DNA from: Anaerotignum propionicum
Lineage (GTDB): Bacteria > Bacillota > Clostridia > Lachnospirales > Anaerotignaceae
Direction of reading: 5' to 3'
Assembly (NCBI RefSeq): GCF_024461735.1
Contig: NZ_JANGAD010000013.1
Span: 1-55,978 of the forward strand
Length of the DNA: 55,978 nt
Shown: positions 18,488 to 28,456 of the stretch, in pieces
Layout: each line of letters starts with the position of its first letter
Position numbering within the stretch: position 1 is the first letter of the stretch
The notes under the pieces: model-generated
Database searches by the model: none
What the model was told of the DNA's origin: nothing
The model's input: the letters and a program-made list of their open reading frames with translations, nothing else
Made by a program: the position numbers and the translations under genes

Positions 18488-20806
18488 TTATTTCATTAAA
18501 TGAAGTTTTTCGAATTCGCCGCTGGGCACAGGCTTACCGAAAATATAGCCCTGCACTTCATTACAGCCCAATTTTTTTAAAATCTCCAGTTGTTCAGCAT
18601 TTTCTACGCCTTCGGAAATTGTTTTTAGATTCATACCAGTTGCCATCATGATAATAGCTTGAACAATCAAGAGGGCGTTTTCATCATATGCAATGGCATC
18701 AATCAGCTCTTTCGCAATTTTCAAGCGGTCGATATTATATTTTCGAATATAACTAAGTGAGGAATATCCTGTACCGAAATCATCAATTGAAATGCCAATT
18801 TCCATCTCATTTAAGAAATGAAATATCTTTTCAATGGAATTTGTGGAAATCATAGCAACGCTTTCAGTAATCTCTAAGTCAATCCATTCCGCATGAATCC
18901 CTTCTGCCTTTATTTTCTCCTCTAACCATTCAATGAAACCAATATTTTTAATTTGAACAGGTGAAATATTAATACTCATTTTTAAATTCATGGAATAGGT
19001 CTCATTCCATTTTTTTATTTGGGAAAAAGCAGTTTCAGCAACCCATTCTCCTATATGAATGATCATTCCTGTTTCCTCAGCAATCTGAATAAATTCAGAC
19101 GGTGAGATAAGTCCTTTTTTCGGGTGCTGCCAACGAATTAAGGCTTCCATGCCAACGAGCTTTTGACTTTCGATATTGTATTGAGGTTGGTAAAATAGCA
19201 TAAATTCTTTATTGTAATCAGCATTTTGCAGTAAAAATTCGATTTCCTGTTTTTTATTTATTTTTTCTATAAAGTTCTTATCAAAAAATAAATAGTTGTT
19301 TCTATGATGACTTGATTTTACTTCATACATTGCAATATCTGCATATCGTATTAGAACATCTTTATCAGTAGAATCTTCCGGATAGAGAGTAATTCCAATA
19401 CTTGCCGTTAAAGTAAAGATGTAAGGGGAAATAGAAATAGGCAATTGCAGTATTTCAAATATTTTATCTGCGATGTTGGATATTTCTAATTTATCCTTAT
19501 AATTTTCAATGATTACGGCAAATTCATCGCCGCCAATACGAAAAGGTGTGCACTTAGCAGAGCAGAATGATGAAAAGCGGTTACCCAAGGCGGCCAAAAC
19601 CTTATCTCCAATTGCATGTCCGTAAGAGTCGTTAATTGGCTTAAATCGGTTTGCATCTATGTAGAGCAGTGCAAAGTTTTCAATTTCATTGGCTGAAATT
19701 AAATTATCTAAATGATAAATCAGATATCTTCGGTTGTATAGACCTGTCAGGACATCACGGTTTGAAATTTCCTCTAAATTCTGATTTGCTAAATTTAATG
19801 CTTTTGTTCTTTCAGTGATTTGTTTTTCAAGATATTCATTGATTTCTTTCTCTGTTTTCAGCATTAGCCGATCAAGCACATTAGCTCGAATATTTGTAGA
19901 TAATACCCAATAAATCACACATAACATGATAATTTGAATGTACGAATTAAAGCTTAAATAGTCAATAAAGTAAAAGAATGAAAATAATACAAGCAAAATG
20001 AATATTACTTTGTCTGGTTTTCTTAAATTTTCGGATATCTCTTTTTGTTTCTGATGTTTATGGAATGATGGATTTATCATGTCATAAAAGGTACCTAAGG
20101 AGAAAAGCACTAGGCATAGTATATATGTTATATCTACCAGTATATTAGCAGTATACTCGTTATCTATGCTAAGGAATGCATAATAAAAATCCGTCAAAGT
20201 GAAAATAAATATTCCTACTAGGATAAGTAAAAATCCAAACTCAATTTTAAAATCTTTCGAGAGACAAATGATAAGTATTTCAATTAAAACATAAAAATCT
20301 AAAAAGATATAAAATGCAATGAATGCATGATCAAAATTAAATAAAACCTTAAACTCCATACTAGAAAATATGGTTGACCAAAGCAAAAGCATACCTAGTG
20401 CACAAAAAGCCAATATATCAATAATCAATTGATATATATTCCAGTTAATGTGACTTTTATAAATGTAATGAGTTAAGAAAATAGCGAAAAAAATATTTGG
20501 AAATACATAAAGAGAATAGTAGAGAGGAATATACGTGGGATTCGCTCTTACAAAATCCTCAGAAATGAACCACAAAAAATCTGCTGCTCCCCATATAAAA
20601 CAGCAAAGCAATAGTAAAATGCCCTGTATTTTGTTGCTCCTCTTATCCAATATTGAAAGAAAAATAAATAAGGAAGATAATAAGGCAATTCCAGGGGAAA
20701 GGACATCACTCCATAATTCATTTTTTAAGATAATGCTAGCTATGTAAAAGAAAAAGGCAAGAAGCAATGGAAACACTAAAAAAAGATTCCTTTGATAATT
20801 TTGCAT
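18488..20806 (-). CDS. Membrane GGDEF-EAL protein (c-di-GMP turnover)
   Basis: 772 aa from ATG 20806, which has AGGAGG nine bases upstream (an in-frame ATG at 20878 does not). Nine or so membrane segments fill residues 8-305 as a MASE-like sensor, followed by a short coiled coil (312-345). The GGDEF domain has an intact active site (425-429) but no RxxD inhibitory site (SAKC there). The EAL domain has EALIRW (E554), NIS, EITES and DDFGTG (675-680); after the catalytic Lys it reads KIAKEL instead of the usual KID. It could make, break or sense c-di-GMP; phosphodiesterase activity is the better guess. Transcribed singly. Confidence 0.9.
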   Translation of the reverse strand: MQNYQRNLFLVFPLLLAFFFYIASIILKNELWSDVLSPGIALLSSLFIFLSILDKRSNKIQGILLLLCCFIWGAADFLWFISEDFVRANPTYIPLYYSLYVFPNIFFAIFLTHYIYKSHINWNIYQLIIDILAFCALGMLLLWSTIFSSMEFKVLFNFDHAFIAFYIFLDFYVLIEILIICLSKDFKIEFGFLLILVGIFIFTLTDFYYAFLSIDNEYTANILVDITYILCLVLFSLGTFYDMINPSFHKHQKQKEISENLRKPDKVIFILLVLFSFFYFIDYLSFNSYIQIIMLCVIYWVLSTNIRANVLDRLMLKTEKEINEYLEKQITERTKALNLANQNLEEISNRDVLTGLYNRRYLIYHLDNLISANEIENFALLYIDANRFKPINDSYGHAIGDKVLAALGNRFSSFCSAKCTPFRIGGDEFAVIIENYKDKLEISNIADKIFEILQLPISISPYIFTLTASIGITLYPEDSTDKDVLIRYADIAMYEVKSSHHRNNYLFFDKNFIEKINKKQEIEFLLQNADYNKEFMLFYQPQYNIESQKLVGMEALIRWQHPKKGLISPSEFIQIAEETGMIIHIGEWVAETAFSQIKKWNETYSMNLKMSINISPVQIKNIGFIEWLEEKIKAEGIHAEWIDLEITESVAMISTNSIEKIFHFLNEMEIGISIDDFGTGYSSLSYIRKYNIDRLKIAKELIDAIAYDENALLIVQAIIMMATGMNLKTISEGVENAEQLEILKKLGCNEVQGYIFGKPVPSGEFEKLHLMK

Positions 20807-21005
20807 AAGGCATATCCTCCTAGAGATATGATGGCTTAAACCCTTCATTTGAGAATAAAGTGGATTTAAAAGCTGCAAATATCAAATTGATATTTGCAGC
20901 TGATTGTTAGATTTTTTCAGTGAAACATGGGTGAAAATACGCAAGTCATTCCTTTTATGTTACATCATTCATTTACTTTCTTTTCCTATGCTACTAAAGT
21001 TTTAA

Positions 21006-22724
21006 TTACATAATAGAATCATCAAGCTTAAATTCTGAGATAAGATCATTTAATATATTAGATTGACCAGACAGCTCTTGGCTTGCTGCTGCACTTTCCT
21101 CAGCGGTAGCAGCATTGGTTTGAACAACAGTAGAAATTTGCTCTATCCCCAAATTAATTTGTGCAATGGCTGCTGCTTGCTCCTGAGAGGCTTGGGCAAT
21201 CTGTTCAATGAGAACAATGGCCTCGTTGGTAACATCGGCACTGGTAGCTAAGGAACCTGCAGTCTTTTCAGTAATCTGAGAGCCGTTTTTTACAGCATGG
21301 ATAGTTTTCTCAATCAAAACAGTTGTGTTTTTAGCGGCCTCAGCCGATTTTCCAGCAAGATTTCTTACCTCATCTGCAACAACTGCAAATCCTTTTCCTG
21401 CCGCTCCTGCACGGGCAGCTTCCACAGCGGCATTTAACGCAAGGATATTCGTTTGGAAAGCAATGTCGTCAATAATTTTTATGATTTTAGAAATTTCCAT
21501 TGACATAACTGATATGTCATTCATTGCTGCAGTCATTTGTCTCATATCACTATTGCTTAAAGTCATTTCTTTCCCAGCAAATTCAGCTTTTTCTTGTGCA
21601 ACTGTTGTATTTGCTGCATTTCTTTCAATTTGTGCCGCTACCGCAGCAATAGATGCAGATAATTCTTCAATGGAACTTGCTTGTTCTGTGGCGCCCTGAG
21701 ATAGAGCCTGCGCAGCGTTTGCTACCTGTTCAGCACCACTATGTACTTGGTCAGCAGATTGGCTGATTTGCAGTAAGGTTCCATTCAAATTGTTAACAAG
21801 AATATCCATACTATCTTTCAGCTTCTTAAATTGGCCATTATATTCTCGATGTAACGTAACTTTAAGATCTCCCAAAGAAACCTTATGCAAGGCTTCCGCT
21901 ATTTCATTAATATAGCCTTGGTAATTTTCCAATTGCTCAATGGTTAGCCGAAAGGCTTTGGCAAGCTGTCCAATTTCATCTGTCGAATGTAGAGAAAGCT
22001 CCACATTGAAATTACCTTCTGCTATTTGCTGTGCTGCAGAGGTAACCTTTTGAATAGGTCTGGCGATTCCCCTGCTTATAAAATAAGTAATGATACCCAC
22101 AAGCAGTAAAACCAAGGCAGCCAAAGCAAGCACAATTTTTATTGTTGCTATCAGTCCATTGGTCAAGATACTATGTACATCTTCTACAGGGATACCTACA
22201 AAATAAACACCAATGATCTGTTGTTTTCCATCATAAATGGGGCGGTAACTGGTCATGTATTTAGAACCAAGAATATCTGCTTCTCCCCAAAAGGTGTTAC
22301 CCTTAGATACTTCTTCGTATGCCTTACCTGTTGTATCTAGATTAGTACCGATTACGCGGTCTCCATTTTCATCTTTGATTGTAGTAATGATTCGTTTAAA
22401 ATCACTGCCTTTTTTCACAAAGACCGTTGCAACAACATTCATTTCCTCGGAAAACTTATCAATATAGGCAAAGTTTCCTTCTAAAGGCTGTTGATTCAAT
22501 CCAACCAAATCACTGTTTGCATTTAAATTTAGAGTGCCAAATTGTTCCTTTAGATAAGTCTCTAGCATATTGTTTGAACTGGTCAGCCTATCCTCAATTA
22601 AGGTGTCCATAATTTGTTCCGTATATTTAAAGCTTTCTGCTACTCCGATGAATCCAGTGAGGGATGATGAAATAATTACTAAAATCAGTATGGTAAAAAT
22701 AAGTTTACTTTTGATGCTTTTCAA
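21006..22724 (-). CDS. Methyl-accepting chemotaxis protein, single-Cache sensor
   Basis: 572-aa chemoreceptor. TTG start at 22724 with AGGAGG seven bases upstream. TM1 about 8-28, an extracellular sCache_3-type domain about 35-180 ([37 protein letters not shown]), TM2 about 188-212, HAMP about 212-265, signalling domain about 300-565 with the canonical tip ([18 protein letters not shown]). Cache_3 domains in related receptors often bind carboxylates; the ligand here is unknown. It is divergent from a Cache-PAS-GGDEF-HD protein and is the second receptor in the window. Confidence 0.92.
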   Translation of the reverse strand: MKSIKSKLIFTILILVIISSSLTGFIGVAESFKYTEQIMDTLIEDRLTSSNNMLETYLKEQFGTLNLNANSDLVGLNQQPLEGNFAYIDKFSEEMNVVATVFVKKGSDFKRIITTIKDENGDRVIGTNLDTTGKAYEEVSKGNTFWGEADILGSKYMTSYRPIYDGKQQIIGVYFVGIPVEDVHSILTNGLIATIKIVLALAALVLLLVGIITYFISRGIARPIQKVTSAAQQIAEGNFNVELSLHSTDEIGQLAKAFRLTIEQLENYQGYINEIAEALHKVSLGDLKVTLHREYNGQFKKLKDSMDILVNNLNGTLLQISQSADQVHSGAEQVANAAQALSQGATEQASSIEELSASIAAVAAQIERNAANTTVAQEKAEFAGKEMTLSNSDMRQMTAAMNDISVMSMEISKIIKIIDDIAFQTNILALNAAVEAARAGAAGKGFAVVADEVRNLAGKSAEAAKNTTVLIEKTIHAVKNGSQITEKTAGSLATSADVTNEAIVLIEQIAQASQEQAAAIAQINLGIEQISTVVQTNAATAEESAAASQELSGQSNILNDLISEFKLDDSIM

Positions 22725-23062
22725 GTTTTTTCCTCCTCAAAACCATTGTTTTCCATGTGTATGCTCTATTTCTTCAATTGACGTGTAAAAGAAATAATCT
22801 TAAGTAATAATAGATCATTTCTATTATAAACGATGTTTTTGGAAAAGTATAGATTAATTTGCCTATACCGAAGATAGGATTTTAAATAGAATTAATGCTT
22901 AATCAAAGTTATTATTTATTACAAAAAATTGCAAAAGTTACAAATTTTCTTTATTTTTACCATATTTTTGATATAATTATATTGAATTTCTTTTATTATG
23001 TAATGCTTCATTTTTTATTTAGATTCGAAAGTACCTTTTCTGATAATATAGGGGGCAATCAA
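22725..23062. promoter_or_regulatory. Divergent promoter region
   Basis: About 340 very AT-rich bases between divergently transcribed signalling genes. TATAAT-like -10 boxes occur for each direction (about 22820 on the minus strand and 22972 on the plus strand), with no good -35 partners. The plus frame is open here, but the coding start is placed at 23063. Confidence 0.35.
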
Positions 23063-25663
23063 ATGGGTGGTTTAAGAAACAGTATAGTTAAAAAAATCGG
23101 ATTGACCATATTTCTATTTATTTTTCTGTTGTTTATTATTTATTATAATTTTTTGAATGTTCAAATTAAAGATTATTTGGAGCAAAGAGGCATGGAGCAG
23201 CTTAGTAAAGAGTCTGAAAATATTTGTTCCGAAATTGAGGTCTTTTTGCAGAAATATATTTTGATTGTTGAACAAGGGAAGAATAATGAAGAATTCATTA
23301 ACATAGCAAAAGAGGTGAAAGACCGTCATCAAAAAAGAGAGAACCCTTTATATGGGAAGGTGAGCAAACAGCTTGAAAATATTCGTGGTTTGGATCAGAA
23401 TATTGCCCAGGCATATATAGCCCTAGCATTGGAAAACGAAGATGACTTAATTACGAATCTTTATGATTATGATATGGATCCCACATATGATTTATCAAAG
23501 AGAGAATGGTATCTTAATACGATTGAACAAGATAAAACCACAATTACAGCCCCCTACGTAGATATGATTTCTAAGAAAACTGCAATAACCATAGCCACAC
23601 CCTTGAAGGATAATAATGAAATTGTGGGAGCATTCGGTTTGGATATTTTGATGGAAAATATTCATGCAATTATGGATAATTATAATGGGGAATCCGAAGC
23701 AGATATAGATTTAATATATGATTCGGGACTCATACTGTATAATGCCAAGGGAAGGGGCTCCTTTCAACGAACCAATGACTACATACAGGATATACTCCCT
23801 CCGGAATTGGTTGCAGAAGTTCTTTCAGGAAAAAGCGGGGTATCGCAATACACTTATGAAGGACAGGAGAAGTATCTCGCTTATTTCCCGGTGAAAGATA
23901 CAAATATCATTGTAGTAACAGATATATTGCGCTCGAAAATACTAGCACCTATTCATAAATTTGTACTCATGAACTTGTGTATTTTATTTTTAATCATTTT
24001 GTTGTTATCGTTGGTTTTATTGATATTAAGAAAGCATTTTTCGACTCCCCTTATAAAAATTTGTGATGAGATGAATCATTTTTCTAAGAACGGTTCTATT
24101 ACTCTGCCCCCTAAATATTTGGTAAGAAAAGATGAAATTGGAGTCTTATCAAATGGAATTATTTATATGCTGAATGAAATTTCCAACTATATTATGAAAT
24201 TAGAAGAAAAAAATCAAGATTTATTTGATGCAAAAGAAACCATAAATAAAGAAAGGTTGTTGTTTAAAACTACAATTCATTCTTTGGGGGACGGAGTGAT
24301 ATCGACAGACGCAATGGGCAATATTCTAATTATGAATGATGTGGCAGAAAAATTGACAGGTTGGAGTATGGGAGATGCCCTAGGCATGCCTTTTGAAACG
24401 GTATTTCATATTGTCGATGAAAATACGCGTGAAAAGTGTATTACTCCTATAAAAAATATTGGGGAATGCAAAGAACATAATGGATTAGAAGCAAATGTTT
24501 TACTGATAAAAAAGAATGGCGAAGAGATCGCCATTGAAGAATGTGCTGCTCCAATTTTGGATGATTGGGGTAATATTAAAGGATTAGTTGTTGTTTTTAG
24601 GGACTATACAGATAAGAAGGAAAAACAAGCAAGAATATCCTATTTGAGTTCCCATGACCAATTGACAGGACTATATAACAGGCATTTTTTTGAAAATGAG
24701 ATAAATAGGTTAGAACAAGAATCGGTTATTCCTTTATCTTTGGCACTCATTGATGTGAATGGTTTAAAGCTGATTAATGATGCCTTTGGTCATCAGAATG
24801 GGGATAAGCTATTACAAATTGTTTCCAGAGCATTGGTAGATATTTGCAGAAAGGATGATATTATTTGCCGTATTGGTGGAGATGAATTTGTTATCTTGCT
24901 GCCAAAAACAGATCATCAAGAAACAGAGCTTGTGATAAATAGAATTTATCATAAAATATCAAATCAAAGGCTCAATAATACGACAATTTCTGTCTCCATT
25001 GGCTGGGCAACCAAAACAACCTTAGAACAGAAAATCTCAGAAATTTATTTGAAAGCGGAAAAGGATATGTATCGGCGTAAATTAATTGAAAGTCAGCAAA
25101 TGAAAGAAACTACTATACAAACTATTATACATACCTTGCACGAAAAGGATCCTAGGGAGAAGTTGCATTCTGAAAATGTTGGAGATATGAGCAAAAGGAT
25201 TGGTAAGGCATTACAGTTGAATCAAGAGCTTTTACAGGAAATCGAAATGGCAGGTTTTTTGCATGATATTGGAATGATAGCCATTGATAGGGGGATTTTA
25301 GAAAAGCAGGATAGACTAACCCCTTCGGAGTATGAAATCATTAAACGGCACGCTGAGGTTGGGTATCACATACTAAAGTCGATAGACACATTCGCCTATT
25401 TATCGGACTATATTTTGGCACATCATGAGCGTTGGGATGGGACAGGATACCCAAGAGGTCTAAAAGGCAAAGAAATACCTTTGGTTTCCAGAATTATTAT
25501 GGTCGCCGGTTCTTATGAAGCTATGACTTCGGAGCGTGTATACAGGTCCGCTTTCAGTAAAGAAGAAGCTATGCTGGAGCTGATTCGTTGTTCAGGTACT
25601 CAGTTCGATCCTAATATTGTGCAAGTGTTTTTGAGTATTTTGCAAAGGAATGAATGTCAATGA
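23063..25663 (+). CDS. Cache-PAS-GGDEF-HD-GYP signalling protein with atypical HD-GYP site
   Basis: 866 aa from ATG 23063 (GGGGG seven bases upstream). TM1 about 10-32, dCache about 40-290 with REWY, PYVDM and GLDI (amino-acid-type pattern), TM2 299-322, PAS about 400-515, GGDEF (RIGGDEF, 603-609) with an RxxD inhibitory site (RKDD, 596-599), then HD-GYP about 690-860. The last domain has HDIG (734-737), HHERWDGTGYP (787-797) and VYR, but HDIG is followed by Met instead of Lys, and the usual DAYDAM metal-ligand Asp is Gly (G816, AGSYEAM). It is an active diguanylate cyclase by motif; phosphodiesterase activity is doubtful. Confidence 0.9.
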   Translation: MGGLRNSIVKKIGLTIFLFIFLLFIIYYNFLNVQIKDYLEQRGMEQLSKESENICSEIEVFLQKYILIVEQGKNNEEFINIAKEVKDRHQKRENPLYGKVSKQLENIRGLDQNIAQAYIALALENEDDLITNLYDYDMDPTYDLSKREWYLNTIEQDKTTITAPYVDMISKKTAITIATPLKDNNEIVGAFGLDILMENIHAIMDNYNGESEADIDLIYDSGLILYNAKGRGSFQRTNDYIQDILPPELVAEVLSGKSGVSQYTYEGQEKYLAYFPVKDTNIIVVTDILRSKILAPIHKFVLMNLCILFLIILLLSLVLLILRKHFSTPLIKICDEMNHFSKNGSITLPPKYLVRKDEIGVLSNGIIYMLNEISNYIMKLEEKNQDLFDAKETINKERLLFKTTIHSLGDGVISTDAMGNILIMNDVAEKLTGWSMGDALGMPFETVFHIVDENTREKCITPIKNIGECKEHNGLEANVLLIKKNGEEIAIEECAAPILDDWGNIKGLVVVFRDYTDKKEKQARISYLSSHDQLTGLYNRHFFENEINRLEQESVIPLSLALIDVNGLKLINDAFGHQNGDKLLQIVSRALVDICRKDDIICRIGGDEFVILLPKTDHQETELVINRIYHKISNQRLNNTTISVSIGWATKTTLEQKISEIYLKAEKDMYRRKLIESQQMKETTIQTIIHTLHEKDPREKLHSENVGDMSKRIGKALQLNQELLQEIEMAGFLHDIGMIAIDRGILEKQDRLTPSEYEIIKRHAEVGYHILKSIDTFAYLSDYILAHHERWDGTGYPRGLKGKEIPLVSRIIMVAGSYEAMTSERVYRSAFSKEEAMLELIRCSGTQFDPNIVQVFLSILQRNECQ

Positions 25664-25693
25664 TTCATAGTTTGCTCCGGGGGAAGATCGAAT

Positions 25694-25789
25694 ATGAGAA
25701 AGAATCTTAGCCCTAACAATTTATTTTGGTATGAGAATAAAATGAATTGTTTTATGGTATTAGAGAAGGCTTGTGCTGCTTATTTTTAA
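25694..25789 (+). CDS. Possible 31-aa peptide, unknown
   Basis: ATG 25694 lies seven bases after GGGGAAG and opens a 31-codon frame rich in aromatics with two Cys (contains NLFWYENKMNCF and EKACAAYF). No family recognised; small size makes chance quite possible. It follows the GGDEF-HD gene by 30 bp. Confidence 0.15.
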   Translation: MRKNLSPNNLFWYENKMNCFMVLEKACAAYF

Positions 25790-26123
25790 ATTTGATAGGG
25801 GAAATTGCCTGTATTATTCCGTTTTATAAACATATTTTGTATTTTATTGAATCAGGACGAACATATATGACGGGACAAACATAGTATATATTAAGAACCA
25901 AAGAAAGGCAGGATAAAAGCAAAAAAGATCTATTTTTCAGTTGAACATGGGATGGCCAAATCCATGAATAAAGCAAAAGCCTATAAGAAAACTCCTTTTT
26001 ACCCTTTCGAGCAGACTCCAAATACATTCCGTTTTGTAGCGATGAACAAACGGGACTGTGCGGATTGTTACGAAAGGGTTATAATTTTTTATAGTAATAT
26101 AAAAGTTTTTTTGAGCTTGAAAT

Positions 26124-26155
26124 AAAAAGACCTTATTGATATTAAGGTCTTTTTT
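26124..26155 (+). terminator. Rho-independent terminator
   Basis: A 12-bp stem (AAAAAGACCTTA with TAAGGTCTTTTT) with a 7-base loop and a long U tract. It is the nearest end signal for the GGDEF-HD transcript, 460 bp beyond its stop codon. Confidence 0.8.
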
Positions 26156-26373
26156 TGGTTTATAGAGTTCATTTTTAATTATCGAAAATTATTTTGTTAT
26201 TTATTTCTGATTTTTTAAAACTACTTTTGGAGGCAATGTAATAATATATAAAATGATTAAATCCAGTTAAATTTACAAATATTGGATAAAAAATTGATAT
26301 ATACACCTTTTCACAAAATAAAATCATCATCTTAGCAATATAATTTACTATTAGAATAGTTAGGGTGATATCA

Positions 26374-27399
26374 GTGTTTAATAAAATTGAAAATTTAGTT
26401 TTTGAGGGTGGAGGAATACTTGGAGTATCATATCTAGGTGTATTAGACTATTTATTTCGTAATGGTCATATGGAAGATGTTACTCGGATTGCGGGCACAT
26501 CAGCCGGTGCTGTCACAGCATGTATTACTAGCTTTAACCTTCCTTTTGGGGAGAGCCGGAAAATTTGCAATACCTTGGATTACAGGCTGGTCCCGTCAAA
26601 AGGAAAGATAGAGAATTTTGGTTTTATGCCAGAGGAAATAAACGAACGGCTTGAAAAATTTTTGGGAGACATGAGTTGTGTTTATCGTTTAATAAACCGA
26701 TATGGCTGGTTTTCTACAGAGTATTTTTATGATTGGATAAAGGGTGTGATTGGTGACCAATTTGATCCTACAAAAAAAGCGCCGCCTTATACTTTTGCTG
26801 ATTTTAAAGATCCAATGCTCCATAAAGACGGCAGACCATTTCTGGATTTGTATGTGGTTGGAACGGACATATCTCTAAAAACAACGCAAATTTTTTCCTA
26901 TGATACAACACCAAAAATGGAGGTCGCCCAAGCAGTACGAATTTCTATGTCAGTTCCTATTTTTTTTGAGGCTGTCATCAGGGAAAGAACCAATACTTTG
27001 GGAAATTCCGTTATAAATGTTTTTTGTGATGGGGGGTTATTGCATAATTACCCTTTAAATATTTTTGACTATCCCATGTATAGTGATAATCTTTACGATG
27101 GTGTAAATATGTCAACCCTTGGTGTTCGATTCAAATATAAATATGGTCATACCCATATTGATAACCTTTGGCAATATATAGATAGCCTTTTGCGTGCCTC
27201 TACTTATATTCAGCAGCAAATTTATGAAAGTAATCCATTAAATAAAGAACGCTCTATTACAGTTGATACAAGCGACATCCAAGCATTAGACTTTGACATT
27301 GATGTTAATGATGTAGCCTATCGCTTTTTATATCGCCAAGGCTATGAAGCAGCAAAAGAATTTTTTAGCGATGGCAGATATGGAGCAGAGATTCAATGA
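26374..27399 (+). CDS. Patatin-like phospholipase family protein
   Basis: Serine acyl hydrolase with a Ser-Asp dyad, probably acting on lipids. 341 aa. It has the oxyanion motif EGGGILGVSYLG (about 11-22), nucleophile motif GTSAG (about 39-43) and catalytic DGG (CDGGLLHNYP, about 216-225). No signal peptide, so cytoplasmic or a secreted effector without one. A GTG at 26365 is also in frame, but GTG 26374 is six bases after AGGGTG. It is monocistronic; context gives no substrate. Confidence 0.85.
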   Translation: MFNKIENLVFEGGGILGVSYLGVLDYLFRNGHMEDVTRIAGTSAGAVTACITSFNLPFGESRKICNTLDYRLVPSKGKIENFGFMPEEINERLEKFLGDMSCVYRLINRYGWFSTEYFYDWIKGVIGDQFDPTKKAPPYTFADFKDPMLHKDGRPFLDLYVVGTDISLKTTQIFSYDTTPKMEVAQAVRISMSVPIFFEAVIRERTNTLGNSVINVFCDGGLLHNYPLNIFDYPMYSDNLYDGVNMSTLGVRFKYKYGHTHIDNLWQYIDSLLRASTYIQQQIYESNPLNKERSITVDTSDIQALDFDIDVNDVAYRFLYRQGYEAAKEFFSDGRYGAEIQ

Positions 27400-27663
27400 A
27401 AGAATGGTGGACAGCTCTTCTACCGAAACATTTTGCAATTGGATTTTTCTAATCCAACGGAATGGAATGTCAGCAGATTCTTTTTATTAACCATATGTCA
27501 GCTTCAAGAGGATATTTGAGGTGATTACTAAGAGATGAGAAAAAAATGCATACTTGTTTTTTGCCCTGTCTTTGTGGCATACTATTTCTAAGTATATATG
27601 TTTCTAACCAATACCATGCTGTTTTCTAAGAAATTTAAACAAATGAAGAGAGGATGAAATAAG

Positions 27664-27921
27664 ATGGGAGAATTAGCGAAACTTGTAAATATTGGAGTGG
27701 TCATTGAGGAACAATTGAATTCTGCTGGAATAACAACGTATGATCAACTAAAGGAGCTAGGGAGTAAAGAAGCATGGTTAAAGATCAGGGCCATAGACTC
27801 ATCGGCATGCTTACACCGCCTATGTGCCTTGGAAGGTGCCATTCAGGGTGTTAAAAAGAGCCTGCTATCTCAAGAAAGTAAGGCGGATTTACAAGACTTT
27901 TACAGATTTTTTAATTCATAA
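27664..27921 (+). CDS. TfoX C-terminal domain protein
   Basis: 85-aa stand-alone domain of the TfoX/Sxy C-terminal type, a helix-hairpin-helix-like fold: LVNIGVVIEEQLNSAGITTY, then QLKELGSKEAWLKI and LYRLCALEGA-like HRLCALEGAIQG. In gamma-proteobacteria the full protein activates competence genes; single C-terminal domains are common in Firmicutes and have no settled role. GAGAGGATG lies upstream of the ATG. Confidence 0.8.
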   Translation: MGELAKLVNIGVVIEEQLNSAGITTYDQLKELGSKEAWLKIRAIDSSACLHRLCALEGAIQGVKKSLLSQESKADLQDFYRFFNS

Positions 27922-28009
27922 AGGAATGGCGTGATGATTAGTTATTAGCCATTAAGAATCCTTTTACTTTCCATCTCTTGTTATGGAAGTTTTTGATTGA
28001 TTTAGATGT

Positions 28010-28052
28010 CTAAAACAGCTGATAGATTTTTCTTATCTATCAGCTGTTTTTA
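28010..28052. terminator. Bidirectional terminator
   Basis: AAAACAGCTGATAGAT pairs with ATCTATCAGCTGTTTTTAT; the loop is TTTTCTT. It serves the TfoX-domain gene on the plus strand and the arsC remnant on the minus strand. Confidence 0.8.
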
Positions 28053-28325
28053 TATCTTTCCATTCAGAATACGTTCTTTGAGATTCAATATCTTTGTTTC
28101 AATTAGCGCAATGGTTTCTATGAATGTTTCATAATCCAATCCCCAATCCTCCCGATGCTTGCAGGCGAGGGTGGGACATTGCACATTATAACCCATGGTT
28201 ACAACGATATCCACCGGTGAGATGTCTGCAAGAAGCTTGCTAAACTTGGATTCCTCCATATCAATTTCGTGATACTGCTTTATAAGTCGCACTGCAGCGG
28301 CAAAATATGAATTAGAATGAAAAAT
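28050..28325 (-). pseudogene. Truncated arsenate reductase (thioredoxin-coupled ArsC) remnant
   Basis: The 80 codons at 28050-28292 match the C-terminal two thirds of the low-molecular-weight-phosphatase ArsC family: HEIDMEESKFSKLLADISPV, then DIVVTMG, QCP, CKHREDWGLD. The N-terminal P-loop with the nucleophilic Cys (CxHNSCRSQ in the family) is absent, and upstream in-frame codons soon lose similarity. One of the two resolving Cys is changed as well (GYNVQC, where the family has GCNVQC). The annotated GTG is therefore not a real start. Probably inactive. Confidence 0.75.
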
Positions 28326-28456
28326 CCGTCATAATAAAAATGATGGATACAAGAAAAAATATTAATTTCTACGATTACTATACCATAAAATGAGGGAAAA
28401 TTCAAGTCTTGTACTCATTCCCGTTTAGGTGTATTAAGTATAAGAGGTGATTTAGA

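Larger units (their letters stand above)
25664..26373. other. Intergenic region, with terminator at 26124-26155
   Basis: 700 bp with no confident gene. A 31-codon frame (25694-25789) follows GGGGGAAG and is listed separately. A longer frame ending at 26125 (CADCYERV near its end) has no good start. A strong terminator, AAAAAGACCTTA/TAAGGTCTTTTTTT, closes this stretch, so something is transcribed across it. Confidence 0.4.
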
